Source of the DNA: Bacillota bacterium
GTDB taxonomy: Bacteria > Bacillota > Clostridia > Lachnospirales > Lachnospiraceae
Reading direction: 5' to 3'
NCBI GenBank assembly: GCA_023411215.1
Contig: JAEYOY010000015.1
Location: forward strand, 76,833-140,832
DNA length: 64,000 nucleotides
In this document: positions 31,359 through 39,670 of the stretch, one piece after another
Layout of the letters: every line of letters begins with the position of its first letter
Position numbering within the stretch: position 1 is the first letter of the stretch
Program-made: the position numbers and the translations under genes
Notes under the pieces: model-generated
Database searches by the model: none
What the model saw: only the letters and a program-made list of their open reading frames with translations
What the model was told of the DNA's origin: nothing

Positions 31359-33809
31359 ATGTATGACAAATTTACTGAAAATGCGAAAAATGCAATTAAC
31401 CTTGCACGTGAAGTCGCATACCGATTATCTCATAACTACATTGGTACCGAGCATTTATTAATCGGTCTGATGGAGGTTGAGGGAGTCGCATCAAGAATAT
31501 TAGAAGAAAACGGTGTAACCGTAGAAAAGGTCCTGGAGCTGGTGAATCAGCTCATCGCACCGAACAACGGTGTAGAAATGATGGATGCTGGCAGTTTTAC
31601 CCCCAGATCCAAGCGTATTCTGGACCAGAGCTATAAAGAGGCTGCAAAATTCAAGGCATCCCTGGTTGGAACAGAGCATATTCTGATTGCTCTGATCAAG
31701 GAATCAGACTGCATCGCAGTCCGCTTATTAAATACCCTTGGGGTAAATGTACAGAAGGTTTACATCGATATCCTAACCGCATCCGGTGTGGATGTCAGCG
31801 TTGCCAAGAATGAATATTCTGCAGGAAAAGGCCCGAAAGCTAAAGGTAAGGCTTCGGCTACTCCGACACTTGATCAGTATAGCCGAGATTTGACTGAGTA
31901 TGCAAGAGAGGGCAAGCTCGATCCGGTAATCGGCAGAGAGAGCGAGATTCAGAGAGTGGTACAGATACTCAGCCGAAGAACCAAGAATAATCCTTGTCTG
32001 GTCGGTGAACCTGGCGTAGGTAAGACAGCGATTGCGGAAGGACTGGCTCTTAAGATTGTAGAAGGAAATATTCCGGATACAATTAAGGAGAAAAGAGTCG
32101 TAACTCTAGATTTGTCCGGAATGGTAGCGGGCTCCAAATATAGAGGTGAATTCGAGGAAAGAATTAAGAAAGTAATCAGTGAAGTAATCGGTGATGGAAA
32201 CGTATTACTTTTCATCGATGAAATTCATACTATCATTGGGGCAGGCGGTGCAGAAGGCGCAATTGATGCTTCTAATATACTAAAACCTTCTTTGGCACGT
32301 GGAGAACTTCAGATTATCGGTGCTACCACCAGAGAAGAATATCGTAAATATATTGAAAAGGATGCTGCTCTGGAACGCAGATTCCAACCGGTAGTAGTTG
32401 ATGAACCCTCCGAAGAAGAGGCTATCTTGATCTTATATGGCTTACGTGATAAATATGAGGCACATCATCAGGTTCGAATTACGGATGGAGCTCTGGAAGC
32501 TGCAGTAAAGCTTTCCAGTCGCTATATCAATGATAGATATTTGCCCGATAAAGCAATTGATTTAATGGATGAGGCGGCGTCCAAAGTGCGTCTCAGTACC
32601 TATACCTCCTCTCCGGAGATTAAGGATTTGGAGCAGGAAATCAAGCGTCTCGAAGGTGAGAAGGAGAAGGCGATCAAGGATGAAGCCTATGAGAAAGCCG
32701 GCGAGATTAAGAAGCAACAGGAAGCAGCGATGGAGCAGCTGGAGAAACAGAAGGTACTTGATCAGAAACAACGACAGGATAAACAGCTTGTGGTAGGTGA
32801 GAATGAGATTGCCGAGATAGTTGCAAGCTGGACGAAGATACCAGTGAAAAAGCTGGCAGAGGAAGAGACAGAACGTCTTCAGAATCTGGAGAATATACTT
32901 CATCAGAGAGTAGTCGGACAGGAGGAAGCCGTTGCTGCAGTAGCAAAAGCAATCCGTCGTGGACGTGTTGGCTTAAAGGATCCCAATCGCCCGACCGGTT
33001 CCTTCTTATTCCTCGGACCTACCGGTGTTGGTAAGACTGAGCTGTCCAAAGCATTGGCGGAAGCTATGTTTGGCAGTGAGAATTCCATCATTCGTGTGGA
33101 TATGTCCGAATATATGGAGAAGCATAGCGTCAGCAAGCTGATTGGTTCCCCTCCGGGATATGTAGGCTATGATGAAGGCGGACAGCTTAGTGAGAAGGTG
33201 CGCCAGAATCCTTACTCTGTAATCCTCTTTGACGAGGTTGAGAAAGCACATCCGGATGTATTCAATATTTTGCTGCAGGTATTGGATGACGGACATATCA
33301 CTGATTCACAGGGCAGAAAAGTAAGTTTTAAGAATACAATTATCATTATGACCTCCAATGCAGGTGCGCAGAATATCGTGGAACCGAAGCGATTAGGCTT
33401 TACTTCCGTCATTGACGATAAAGAAGATTACAAGCGCATGAAGGAAGGGGTTATGGACGAGGTAAAGAAGATATTTAAGCCTGAGTTCATTAACCGTATT
33501 GATGAGATTATTGTGTTCCATTCTTTAACGAAGGATAATATCAAGCAGATTGTAGACATCATGATTAAGACAATCGGTAAACGAAGCAAGGCGCAGATGA
33601 ATATCGCCCTTGATACTAGTGAGGATGTGGTTGCACATCTGGCAGAGGTCGGCTTTGATCCGAAGTACGGAGCAAGACCTTTAAGACGCGCAATTCAGAC
33701 AAATATTGAGGATAAACTTGCGGAAGCCATACTTGCAGGCACCATTAAAGAAGGGGATACAGTTCATGTGCAATACCTGGATAATGAGATGGTATTAACT
33801 GCAAAATAG
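31359..33809 (+). CDS. clpC: ATP-dependent Clp protease ATPase subunit ClpC
   Basis: Class I Hsp100 unfoldase of 816 residues, feeding substrates to ClpP. The N-terminal double Clp-N repeat spans about 1-145. AAA+ D1 has Walker A GEPGVGKT at 216-223 and Walker B LLFIDEIHT. The UVR-type middle segment lies around 430-460 (DEAYEKAGEIKKQQE). AAA+ D2 has Walker A GPTGVGKTE at about 552-560 and Walker B VILFDEVEKAHPD, with a C-terminal D2-small domain. The ATG at 31359 follows GGAGG by 8 bases. With McsA and McsB it forms the phospho-arginine protein-quality pathway. No CtsR or CIRCE site is evident upstream. Confidence 0.95.
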   Translation: MYDKFTENAKNAINLAREVAYRLSHNYIGTEHLLIGLMEVEGVASRILEENGVTVEKVLELVNQLIAPNNGVEMMDAGSFTPRSKRILDQSYKEAAKFKASLVGTEHILIALIKESDCIAVRLLNTLGVNVQKVYIDILTASGVDVSVAKNEYSAGKGPKAKGKASATPTLDQYSRDLTEYAREGKLDPVIGRESEIQRVVQILSRRTKNNPCLVGEPGVGKTAIAEGLALKIVEGNIPDTIKEKRVVTLDLSGMVAGSKYRGEFEERIKKVISEVIGDGNVLLFIDEIHTIIGAGGAEGAIDASNILKPSLARGELQIIGATTREEYRKYIEKDAALERRFQPVVVDEPSEEEAILILYGLRDKYEAHHQVRITDGALEAAVKLSSRYINDRYLPDKAIDLMDEAASKVRLSTYTSSPEIKDLEQEIKRLEGEKEKAIKDEAYEKAGEIKKQQEAAMEQLEKQKVLDQKQRQDKQLVVGENEIAEIVASWTKIPVKKLAEEETERLQNLENILHQRVVGQEEAVAAVAKAIRRGRVGLKDPNRPTGSFLFLGPTGVGKTELSKALAEAMFGSENSIIRVDMSEYMEKHSVSKLIGSPPGYVGYDEGGQLSEKVRQNPYSVILFDEVEKAHPDVFNILLQVLDDGHITDSQGRKVSFKNTIIIMTSNAGAQNIVEPKRLGFTSVIDDKEDYKRMKEGVMDEVKKIFKPEFINRIDEIIVFHSLTKDNIKQIVDIMIKTIGKRSKAQMNIALDTSEDVVAHLAEVGFDPKYGARPLRRAIQTNIEDKLAEAILAGTIKEGDTVHVQYLDNEMVLTAK

Positions 33810-34056
33810 TTTATGTCAAACTTATCTTTGGCAGTATCTGTTACAGCTTGAACGCTAGAAATATGAGTAGGATAAGTGTTTCCGAAATCGGAGATGCTTT
33901 CGCTTAATTGTATTTTAATTGCATCCAAACTGTAAAGGAAAATTTAATAATTGGCGTAGTAGAAATTGCTCGAAATATCATTTATAATGTAAGTCATAAT
34001 CATGAAATATTTTATCTGTCGTTAACGGTATATAATACAATTAGGAGGGTCATATA

Positions 34057-34470
34057 ATGGCAGTTGTTGAAGAGTTAATACGCAAGGAAAGTGATGGGAC
34101 AATAAGCTTTGGTAATTACGAATTAGAAGTAAAATCAAAGGCTTCCGATTTCGAGCATCAGGGGGATATCTTTAAAGTTAAGACTTTTTATGAGATAACA
34201 AAGCTTGAGAAGAATGGAATGTTTGTCTACGAATCTGTACCCGGTACTGCCGTATTTCATATGGATATAAAGGATAATCAGATTAGTTTTGAGGTTTGTG
34301 GTAAAGAAACTGCACAGATTACCCTGGAGCTTGAGGCTGAAAAGGAATATGAGATTTTCAAAAATAATCAAAACCTTGGCAAGATGAAGACGAACTTAGG
34401 CGGTAAATTAGCATTAAGTTTGGAACTGAATGAAGATGGCAAGGATTTCATAAGGGTGGTTAAACAGTAA
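34057..34470 (+). CDS. Conserved hypothetical protein preceding radA
   Basis: Cytosolic protein of 137 residues with no motif I recognise. Predicted beta-rich: alternating strands such as TISFGNYELEVKSK, MFVYESVPGTAVFHM and QISFEVCGKETAQITLELE suggest a compact beta sandwich. It ends with GGKLALSLELNEDGKDFIRVVK. AGGAGGGT lies before the ATG. Its stop is 1 base from the radA start, so the two are co-transcribed and radA translation is probably coupled to it. Confidence 0.7.
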   Translation: MAVVEELIRKESDGTISFGNYELEVKSKASDFEHQGDIFKVKTFYEITKLEKNGMFVYESVPGTAVFHMDIKDNQISFEVCGKETAQITLELEAEKEYEIFKNNQNLGKMKTNLGGKLALSLELNEDGKDFIRVVKQ

Positions 34471-34471
34471 G

Positions 34472-35830
34472 ATGGCTAAGAATAAGACCGTGTTTTTCTG
34501 TAAAGAGTGTGGTTTCGAATCAGCAAAATGGCTGGGACAATGTCCGGCCTGTAAAAGTTGGGATACCTTTGTAGACGAACCGGTTGTAAAGAAAGGTAAT
34601 AAACCTGCCGGTGGCATAAAGAATGTAAGGGAGCCAATGCTGATATCCGATGTCAAGACCGAGAAGGAGATGAGATTGTGCTCCGGTATCGAGGAGCTAG
34701 ACCGCGTCCTTGGCGGTGGAATCGTCCAAGAAAGTCTGGTATTAGTAGGCGGAGACCCTGGAATCGGTAAGTCAACCTTATTGCTTCAGATGTGCCGGGA
34801 GCTTGTAGCCAAATCAAAAAAAGTGTTATATATCTCTGGGGAGGAATCCCTGAGCCAAATTAAGATGAGAGCGGAGAGGCTCGGCGTTTTTGGCGGCGAG
34901 CTTCTCCTTTTATGTGAAACAGATCTGGAGTTGGTCGAGGAAGCGATTGATAAATATCATCCTGACATTGTAATTATTGATTCCATTCAGACGATGTTCA
35001 AGGACGAAGTGGCTGCTGCACCGGGAAGTGTAAGTCAGGTTAGGGAAGCGACAGCAACCCTAATGCGAATCGCCAAAATTTCAGGTGTTACAATTTTTAT
35101 CATAGGACATGTGACAAAGGAAGGCGTAGTTGCCGGTCCAAGAGTGCTGGAGCATATGGTAGATACGGTATTATATTTTGAAGGCGATAATTATGCCTCC
35201 TATCGTGTATTACGAGCAGTTAAGAATCGTTTCGGTTCAACCAATGAGATCGGGGTATTTGAGATGCAAGGCTCCGGTCTGGCAGAGGTAAAGAATCCGT
35301 CGGAATTCATGCTAAAGGGAAGACCGGAGGGAGAGCCGGGGTCACTGGTTGCAGCTTCTATTGAAGGGACGAGACCAATACTGGTTGAGGTACAAGCCCT
35401 GGTTTGCAGGACAAATTTCAATATGCCAAGAAGAACCGCAGCCGGAACCGATTATAACCGTGTCAATCTGCTGATGGCTGTACTGGAGAAAAGAGCCGGA
35501 ATTGGGCTATCCGATTGCGATGCTTACATCAATGTGGCGGGAGGAATGAGAATTACAGAGCCTGCACTCGATCTTGCGGTAATCACTGCAATATTATCAA
35601 GCTATAAGAATAAGGCGCTGGATAATAAGACAGTACTGTTTGGTGAGGTTGGTCTCACCGGTGAGATACGAGCTGTCAACATGGCTGAACAGAGAGTTGC
35701 AGAAGCAGCTAAGATGGGCTTTGAGCTATGTATTCTGCCGCAAGCCAACAAGGAACACATCAAAGGCAATGGTATTAAGCTGATCGGAGTCAGAACAATA
35801 CAAGAGGTTCTCGGAATATTACTTAGATAA
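34472..35830 (+). CDS. radA: DNA repair protein RadA/Sms
   Basis: Hexameric DnaB-like ATPase acting in recombination-intermediate processing. The 452-residue protein has an N-terminal C4 zinc finger (CKECG...CPACKSWDTF, residues ~10-27), Walker A GGDPGIGKST (~93-101), Walker B IVIIDSIQTM, and the RadA-specific KNRFGSTNEIGVF motif. The Lon-like C-terminal domain includes GVFEMQGSGL, GLSDCDAYINVAGG and GEVGLTGEIRAV. It starts 1 base after the preceding gene. Confidence 0.95.
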   Translation: MAKNKTVFFCKECGFESAKWLGQCPACKSWDTFVDEPVVKKGNKPAGGIKNVREPMLISDVKTEKEMRLCSGIEELDRVLGGGIVQESLVLVGGDPGIGKSTLLLQMCRELVAKSKKVLYISGEESLSQIKMRAERLGVFGGELLLLCETDLELVEEAIDKYHPDIVIIDSIQTMFKDEVAAAPGSVSQVREATATLMRIAKISGVTIFIIGHVTKEGVVAGPRVLEHMVDTVLYFEGDNYASYRVLRAVKNRFGSTNEIGVFEMQGSGLAEVKNPSEFMLKGRPEGEPGSLVAASIEGTRPILVEVQALVCRTNFNMPRRTAAGTDYNRVNLLMAVLEKRAGIGLSDCDAYINVAGGMRITEPALDLAVITAILSSYKNKALDNKTVLFGEVGLTGEIRAVNMAEQRVAEAAKMGFELCILPQANKEHIKGNGIKLIGVRTIQEVLGILLR

Positions 35831-35896
35831 TGGTTCTGCTCAAACGGTTAGCTATAAAATTGTCTTTGAATGATGCAATATAAGTGGGGGTTACAA

Positions 35897-36349
35897 ATGA
35901 AGGAGTTATCCAACCAAAGATTAGTTCATTTAGCGACAGCTCAGGAAAGCATACTTGAAGTGACAAAATTGATTGAGAAGTGGGAACAATCACAATTAGT
36001 ACTTGAGAAGAATGCCTTTGATACCATAAATATGAGCGATACGGTATTGAATTTATCGAAGGAAGGAACAAAACTAGTAGAACGACTTCAAGAATATTTT
36101 CAGATTGGAATGAATAAGGCAAGAGAAGAGGATATCAAGCTGGTTGCATCCTTACTTCAAGAGATACAGGGGATGTTCGATCATATTGTAGATCATTGCG
36201 TCTGTGCAAATGAGACAGCCCATAACCTCGAGAATGAGGTTGCCAAGCAGCAAGAGATCGGTGAAGAAATGAAGACTCGGGTCTGTAGGGTGGTTGATGA
36301 TATTGATTCTGTAGTCGCCTGTGAAGAATTTCTGTTTGCAGAGTTCTGA
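35897..36349 (+). CDS. Hypothetical coiled-coil protein
   Basis: Protein of 150 residues, almost wholly helical, with heptad-like spacing (LVHLATAQESILEVTKLIEKWEQSQ; TVLNLSKEGTKLVERLQEYF; NETAHNLENEVAKQQEIGEEM). The start at 35897 follows GGGGG by 6 bases. The repeating pattern recalls the helical hairpin of chemoreceptor signalling domains, but the conserved tip motif is absent, so no function is assigned. A terminator follows at 36479-36526. Confidence 0.6.
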   Translation: MKELSNQRLVHLATAQESILEVTKLIEKWEQSQLVLEKNAFDTINMSDTVLNLSKEGTKLVERLQEYFQIGMNKAREEDIKLVASLLQEIQGMFDHIVDHCVCANETAHNLENEVAKQQEIGEEMKTRVCRVVDDIDSVVACEEFLFAEF

Positions 36350-36478
36350 GTTGGAGTTCACGATATTAACCTGAATGATTACATTTATTACATAGAAAAT
36401 ACCTCTGCGGTCGTGGTACTTCAATAAGGCATATACCATCATGTAGGTTGTAGATGGGAATAATTAGAAACTATTGTG

Positions 36479-36526
36479 CTGCTCTGTCCTTCCGAATTAT
36501 TCATTTGAAAGGATGGAGCAGACTTT
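36479..36526 (+). terminator. Terminator upstream of tRNA-Trp
   Basis: CTGCTC-GTCCTT pairs with AAGGAT-GAGCAG, and a run of five Ts follows. Confidence 0.8.
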
Positions 36527-36621
36527 TTCAGTGTTGCGGATACTGTTTATTTGATTAGGATTTTGTTATATTTTGTAAAAAAGTTTGGTTAAAAAGCATG
36601 GACAAAAATTTTATTATTATC

Positions 36622-36650
36622 TTGACAATTAAGACAATTCATAGTAATAT
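36622..36650 (+). promoter_or_regulatory. tRNA-Trp promoter
   Basis: A perfect TTGACA (36622-36627), a 17-base spacer and TAATAT (36645-36650) lie 17 bases ahead of the tRNA. Confidence 0.65.
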
Positions 36651-36667
36651 AAATGAGCAACATCAAT

Positions 36668-36740
36668 AGGGGTATAGTTCAGCTGGTAGAATAACGGTCT
36701 CCAAAACCGCAGGTCGTGGGTTCAAATCCTACTGCCCCTG
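36668..36740 (+). tRNA. tRNA-Trp (anticodon CCA)
   Basis: A 73-base cloverleaf. Acceptor AGGGGTA pairs with TGCCCCT, the anticodon loop is CTCCAAA with CCA, and the T arm is GTGGG-TTCAAAT-CCTAC. The discriminator base is G and CCA is not encoded. Its 3' 42 bases form part of a 47-bp attachment repeat shared with 52550-52596, so the tRNA stays intact after integration of the downstream element. Confidence 0.95.
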
Positions 36741-36745
36741 TAAAT
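36699..36745 (+). repeat. Attachment site attL (47-bp direct repeat)
   Basis: From CTCCAAAACC in the anticodon loop to TGTAAAT past the tRNA end. It is identical to 52550-52596. The exact repeat at both ends of a region that starts with an integrase gene marks the element limits. Confidence 0.9.
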
Positions 36746-36748
36746 GAA

Positions 36749-36786
36749 AGCCTTACAACTCAATGGTTGTAGGGTTTTTTCTTTTT
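36749..36786 (+). terminator. tRNA-Trp terminator
   Basis: AGCCTTACAAC/GTTGTAGGG stem followed by TTTTTT. Because it lies inside attL on the element side, the element supplies this terminator. Confidence 0.8.
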
Positions 36787-36812
36787 TATCCCTTCATTTT
36801 AAAATCACTCTC

Positions 36813-36848
36813 AACGGACAAATAACGGACATAATTGAAAAACGGACA
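36813..36848. repeat. Three AACGGACA repeats, candidate integrase arm-binding sites
   Basis: AACGGACA occurs at 36813-36820, 36824-36831 and 36841-36848, all in the same direction, between attL and the integrase gene. This is the usual place for arm-type sites. Confidence 0.45.
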
Positions 36849-36854
36849 AAAAGA

Positions 36855-36890
36855 AATCCCCAGAATCAAAAATCCGGGGATTATTTTAAT
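36855..36890 (-). terminator. Integrase terminator
   Basis: AATCCCC/GGGGATT stem just beyond the integrase stop. A T-rich run follows on the minus strand, and a weaker one on the plus strand. Confidence 0.7.
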
Positions 36891-36903
36891 CTCATTCTTT
36901 GTT

Positions 36904-38115
36904 TTATTTGGCTTCACTTCCAGGACCATTATTTCGATAAAGTAGGGAGGCTATCTTGTCAGAAGCTCTTTCGTCTGCCCCTTTCATGATGTGGCTGTAT
37001 ATATCCTGCGTGGTGCTTACCTGTTTATGGCCAAGCCTTTTCGATATGGTGACCGGATCTTCTCCGGAGTAGTACAATAAGCTGGCCTGTGTGTGTCGGA
37101 ATTTATGCGGATTGATATGTGGGAGCTTATAAGCCTTTGAGAACTTCCTAAGCCATCCATTAATTGAATCCGGATTCATTGGTGTTCCATTCTCCTGGGT
37201 GAAGCAGAAGCCTGTCTCAGTCCAGTAATCTCCGCACTGGAGCTTATACTGCAACTGTTCCTTCCGGAAGGTATTAAGTATACGCATGATCTCCGGTGAT
37301 ACCGTTACAACCCTATCCTCATAATTCTTAGTTGACTCCTCCAGGTATATACCGCGATCGGGAGTATACTGCAGGTTATTGTGAATATCTATCTTATTAT
37401 TCTTGAAATCTATATTTTCCCATTTAAGACCTAGAATTTCACCTCGGCGAGCTCCGGTATCAATCAATAAATCTGTAATCGCTTGCCACTTCAGTGGCTG
37501 CTGTAAGAGAGCATCCCGGATCTCCAATACTTCCTCCAACTCGAAGAACTCGGCTTCATGCTTTGCTGTTTTTGGCGGTGTAGCAGTATCAGCTATATTA
37601 TACATAAAGATGTGTTCTTTCACAGCCTGTGCAAAGATCAAGTGGATAACTCTATGATGATGTTGTATAGTCTGTGGAGAAAGAGGTTTACCTGTTTTCT
37701 TATTGGTTCCATTCTTACTCATATTCATGTATAACCGGTTCAAATGCTCCCCTGTGACGTCTGTGAGCTTCATATGCCCTATCTCTTCGTTGATGCGCTT
37801 TAGGAGCTGTTTATACCGATGAATGGTCCGGTGCTTATTGTCACGCTCTTTTAGCTCCATTACATAATCGCTGTACTGCTTGAAGGTTTTCTTCTCTAGC
37901 GGAACGGATCCGGCTTTACAGTCAATCTCAAATTGTACTGCTACCCGGTCAAGCTCCTTCTGGATCTTGGTTGGTGACTTCCAGTTGTCAGGGATCTGCC
38001 AGGTCATGCTATAAGGCTTCAGCTTCTTACCTTCGGAATCCCGGCCCCGGTATACCTCAATCTGATATGAGGTAATATTACCATCTTTATCCTTTCTGGG
38101 GGTTTTACTTGCCAT
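36904..38115 (-). CDS. int: Tyrosine-type site-specific integrase
   Basis: Phage-type recombinase of 403 residues inserting the element at tRNA-Trp. The N-terminal arm-binding segment is ~1-75 and the SAM-like core-binding domain ~75-185. The catalytic domain has R223 (TGARRGE), the H337-x-x-R340 box (PHKFRHT), H363 (LGHK) and the nucleophile Y373 (DIYSH). AGGAGG precedes the ATG by 8 bases. It is transcribed toward attL, as is usual for tRNA-integrated elements, and is probably balanced by the excisionase-like gene at 39150. Confidence 0.95.
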   Translation of the reverse strand: MASKTPRKDKDGNITSYQIEVYRGRDSEGKKLKPYSMTWQIPDNWKSPTKIQKELDRVAVQFEIDCKAGSVPLEKKTFKQYSDYVMELKERDNKHRTIHRYKQLLKRINEEIGHMKLTDVTGEHLNRLYMNMSKNGTNKKTGKPLSPQTIQHHHRVIHLIFAQAVKEHIFMYNIADTATPPKTAKHEAEFFELEEVLEIRDALLQQPLKWQAITDLLIDTGARRGEILGLKWENIDFKNNKIDIHNNLQYTPDRGIYLEESTKNYEDRVVTVSPEIMRILNTFRKEQLQYKLQCGDYWTETGFCFTQENGTPMNPDSINGWLRKFSKAYKLPHINPHKFRHTQASLLYYSGEDPVTISKRLGHKQVSTTQDIYSHIMKGADERASDKIASLLYRNNGPGSEAK

Positions 38116-38230
38116 TGTATCATCCTCCTTTTCTTTTAAAGTGATTTATGATACAATATCGGTGTTGGAGTGATACTGTATCATTCTTATGCAGCTCTTT
38201 GGTGTTGGTAGCACCAGGAGCTGTTTTTAT
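38116..38230 (+). other. Intergenic region with an operator-like palindrome and a terminator-like hairpin
   Basis: TGATACTGTATCA (around 38171-38183) is a 13-base palindrome with a nearby partial copy TGATACAATATC. After it, CAGCTC-TTGGTG pairs with CACCA-GAGCTG and is followed by TTTTTATTT on the plus strand. Both flanking genes are on the minus strand, so this T run would end a plus-strand transcript, possibly a small RNA. Confidence 0.35.
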
Positions 38231-38713
38231 TTATACTAAGCCAATTTGATCTTGGTGCTTTTCGTATAATTTATCGATACGAAACTGTAAATAATCTCTT
38301 ATATCTTTTTCCAACCAATCGATATCTTCTTTAGTTGCTAAAATTCCCTCATAATGAGGACTTACGATTAAAAACATATCATCTTGTGCTTCTATAAAGT
38401 ATTCTTTACTCCGCAGTAATACATTAATTGCACCTAATGTACCAGAAAAATCATTATTAAATTCAATATTTGCCTTTTCGTTATCAAATTTTAGTATTTC
38501 ATCGCTTTTCAATAAATCAGAGATTTCGATATCTAAAGCATTTGCTATTCTATTGATTATTTCCGCCTTAGGCTCCCGATAGTCATTCTCATAATTTGAA
38601 TAAGTAGATACAGGAATACCTATATTTGATGCCATTTCTTTCTGTGATATGCCCTTATCGATTCTTAACTGTTTAATTCGAGATCCAATCTTTATAAATT
38701 CATTAATACCCAT
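38231..38713 (-). CDS. XRE-family repressor of the element (CI-like)
   Basis: Protein of 160 residues. An N-terminal helix-turn-helix (IKQLRIDKGISQKEMASNIGIPVSTYSNYENDYREP, about 10-45) is followed by a linker and a C-terminal region (~75-160) that is not an S24 protease; no Ser/Lys dyad motif is visible. Repressor inactivation would therefore not be by classical RecA-driven self-cleavage. The ATG at 38713 follows AGGAGGTG by 7 bases. It is divergent from the second XRE gene across the operator-bearing promoter at 38783, a lysogeny-switch arrangement. Confidence 0.85.
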   Translation of the reverse strand: MGINEFIKIGSRIKQLRIDKGISQKEMASNIGIPVSTYSNYENDYREPKAEIINRIANALDIEISDLLKSDEILKFDNEKANIEFNNDFSGTLGAINVLLRSKEYFIEAQDDMFLIVSPHYEGILATKEDIDWLEKDIRDYLQFRIDKLYEKHQDQIGLV

Positions 38714-38782
38714 TTTTGAGCACCTCCTAGAAGCATAATAGCATAAGATACACATTAATGCAAATAATTATTTAAAAAAGTA

Positions 38783-38811
38783 TTGACATACACGTATACG
38801 TGTAATATGAT
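38783..38811 (+). promoter_or_regulatory. Early rightward promoter of the element
   Basis: A perfect TTGACA (38783-38788), a 17-base spacer and TATGAT (38806-38811). The spacer is almost wholly a 16-base palindrome, the probable repressor operator. Confidence 0.8.
38789..38804. promoter_or_regulatory. Repressor operator O1 (perfect palindrome) with a second site at 38817-38832
   Basis: TACACGTATACGTGTA lies between the -35 and -10 elements. A related imperfect dyad (ACACG-AAAA-CGAGT) lies just downstream of the -10. Binding here would block the early promoter. Confidence 0.65.
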
Positions 38812-38854
38812 GAAATTACACGAAAACGAGTAGTTCATGAAAGGAGAAGACAAG

Positions 38855-39049
38855 ATGAAATTAAATATAAGCAAACTGCTTATTGCATTGGGTGAGCAAC
38901 AGATGTCAATTCAGGAGTTGTCTGATAAAAGCGGTGTATCTCGAAACACGATATCAGCAATTAAATCTGGAAAGACATGTAGACCAGATATTGCAGGTCG
39001 AATAGCTCAAGCAATCAATAAGCCACTGGCTGATTTAATCGAAAGTTAG
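38855..39049 (+). CDS. Small XRE-family DNA-binding protein (Cro-like)
   Basis: A 64-residue helix-turn-helix protein: MSIQELSDKSGVSRNTISAIKSG, then PDIAGRIAQAINKPLADLIES. The ATG at 38855 follows AAAGGAG by 8 bases; an in-frame ATG at 38837 overlaps that site. It is the first gene from the early promoter and opposite the repressor, so a Cro- or activator-like role in the genetic switch is likely. Confidence 0.8.
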   Translation: MKLNISKLLIALGEQQMSIQELSDKSGVSRNTISAIKSGKTCRPDIAGRIAQAINKPLADLIES

Positions 39050-39085
39050 TCGTATAGTTATCGAAAACAGAAAGGAAATAGTATT

Positions 39086-39148
39086 ATGACGGAAGAACAA
39101 AGAGAGTTATTAGAAGATTTAAAGCTGGAGCAGCAGGAAGGAGCATAA
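39086..39148 (+). CDS. Possible 20-residue small protein
   Basis: An ATG with AAAGGA ahead opens MTEEQRELLEDLKLEQQEGA, a highly charged helical peptide. The stop is 1 base before the excisionase-like ATG. Its end contains the GGAAGGAG ribosome site of the next gene, suggesting translational coupling. Confidence 0.45.
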   Translation: MTEEQRELLEDLKLEQQEGA

Positions 39149-39149
39149 T

Positions 39150-39392
39150 ATGGCATTACCTAGAATGAGAACAGCACAACAGGTTTATGACTATCTACAT
39201 AACGAAGATAAAGATAGCAGTATTAGTCTTTGGTATATCAGATCATTGATTAAACAAGGCAAGATTCCAGTGTTTAAAGCTGGAGCAAAATATCTGATTA
39301 ATTTGGATCAGTTTCTAGCGTTTCTTAATTGTGAAGCCGTGGAAGAAGTTGAAATCCCTTTCAGTTATGGGATAAAAAAAGTAAGTGAGTAG
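39150..39392 (+). CDS. Excisionase-like winged-helix protein
   Basis: An 80-residue protein: MRTAQQVYDYLHNEDKDSSISLWYIRSLIKQGKIPVFKAG followed by KYLINLDQFLAFL. This is the MerR-like helix and wing pattern of Xis/DNA-binding excisionase-family proteins. It probably bends DNA at the attachment arms to favour excision. It lies in the early rightward operon. Confidence 0.75.
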   Translation: MALPRMRTAQQVYDYLHNEDKDSSISLWYIRSLIKQGKIPVFKAGAKYLINLDQFLAFLNCEAVEEVEIPFSYGIKKVSE

Positions 39393-39400
39393 GTGATAAC

Positions 39401-39670
39401 TTGGACAAAATGAAGTATGAAAATATATTTTTTAATTCCAATATTCCAATAGCCAATTATGAAGCCTTAAAGTCTTTTATTACTGATAAATACGGTTTTA
39501 ACATTTCATGCGTTAAAGTATTACGTAGCTATGATGAGCACGTGTGTTATCCGCTATTTAAGAATGAAAAATGCTGCTACATAATATTTGAGGTGAAGGG
39601 ACTTGCCTACTCATGTATTAACGGTGAACTACAACTACTTGGAGAGAGGGGGCGAAATATTGGCAAATAA
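39401..39670 (+). CDS. Hypothetical phage-type protein
   Basis: Protein of 89 residues with no recognised domain; it has four Cys and many aromatic residues. A TTG start at 39401 with AGGTG 5 bases ahead is more likely than the ATG at 39410. Its end overlaps the start of the replication initiator gene by 11 bases, so the two are probably coupled. Confidence 0.55.
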   Translation: MDKMKYENIFFNSNIPIANYEALKSFITDKYGFNISCVKVLRSYDEHVCYPLFKNEKCCYIIFEVKGLAYSCINGELQLLGERGRNIGK

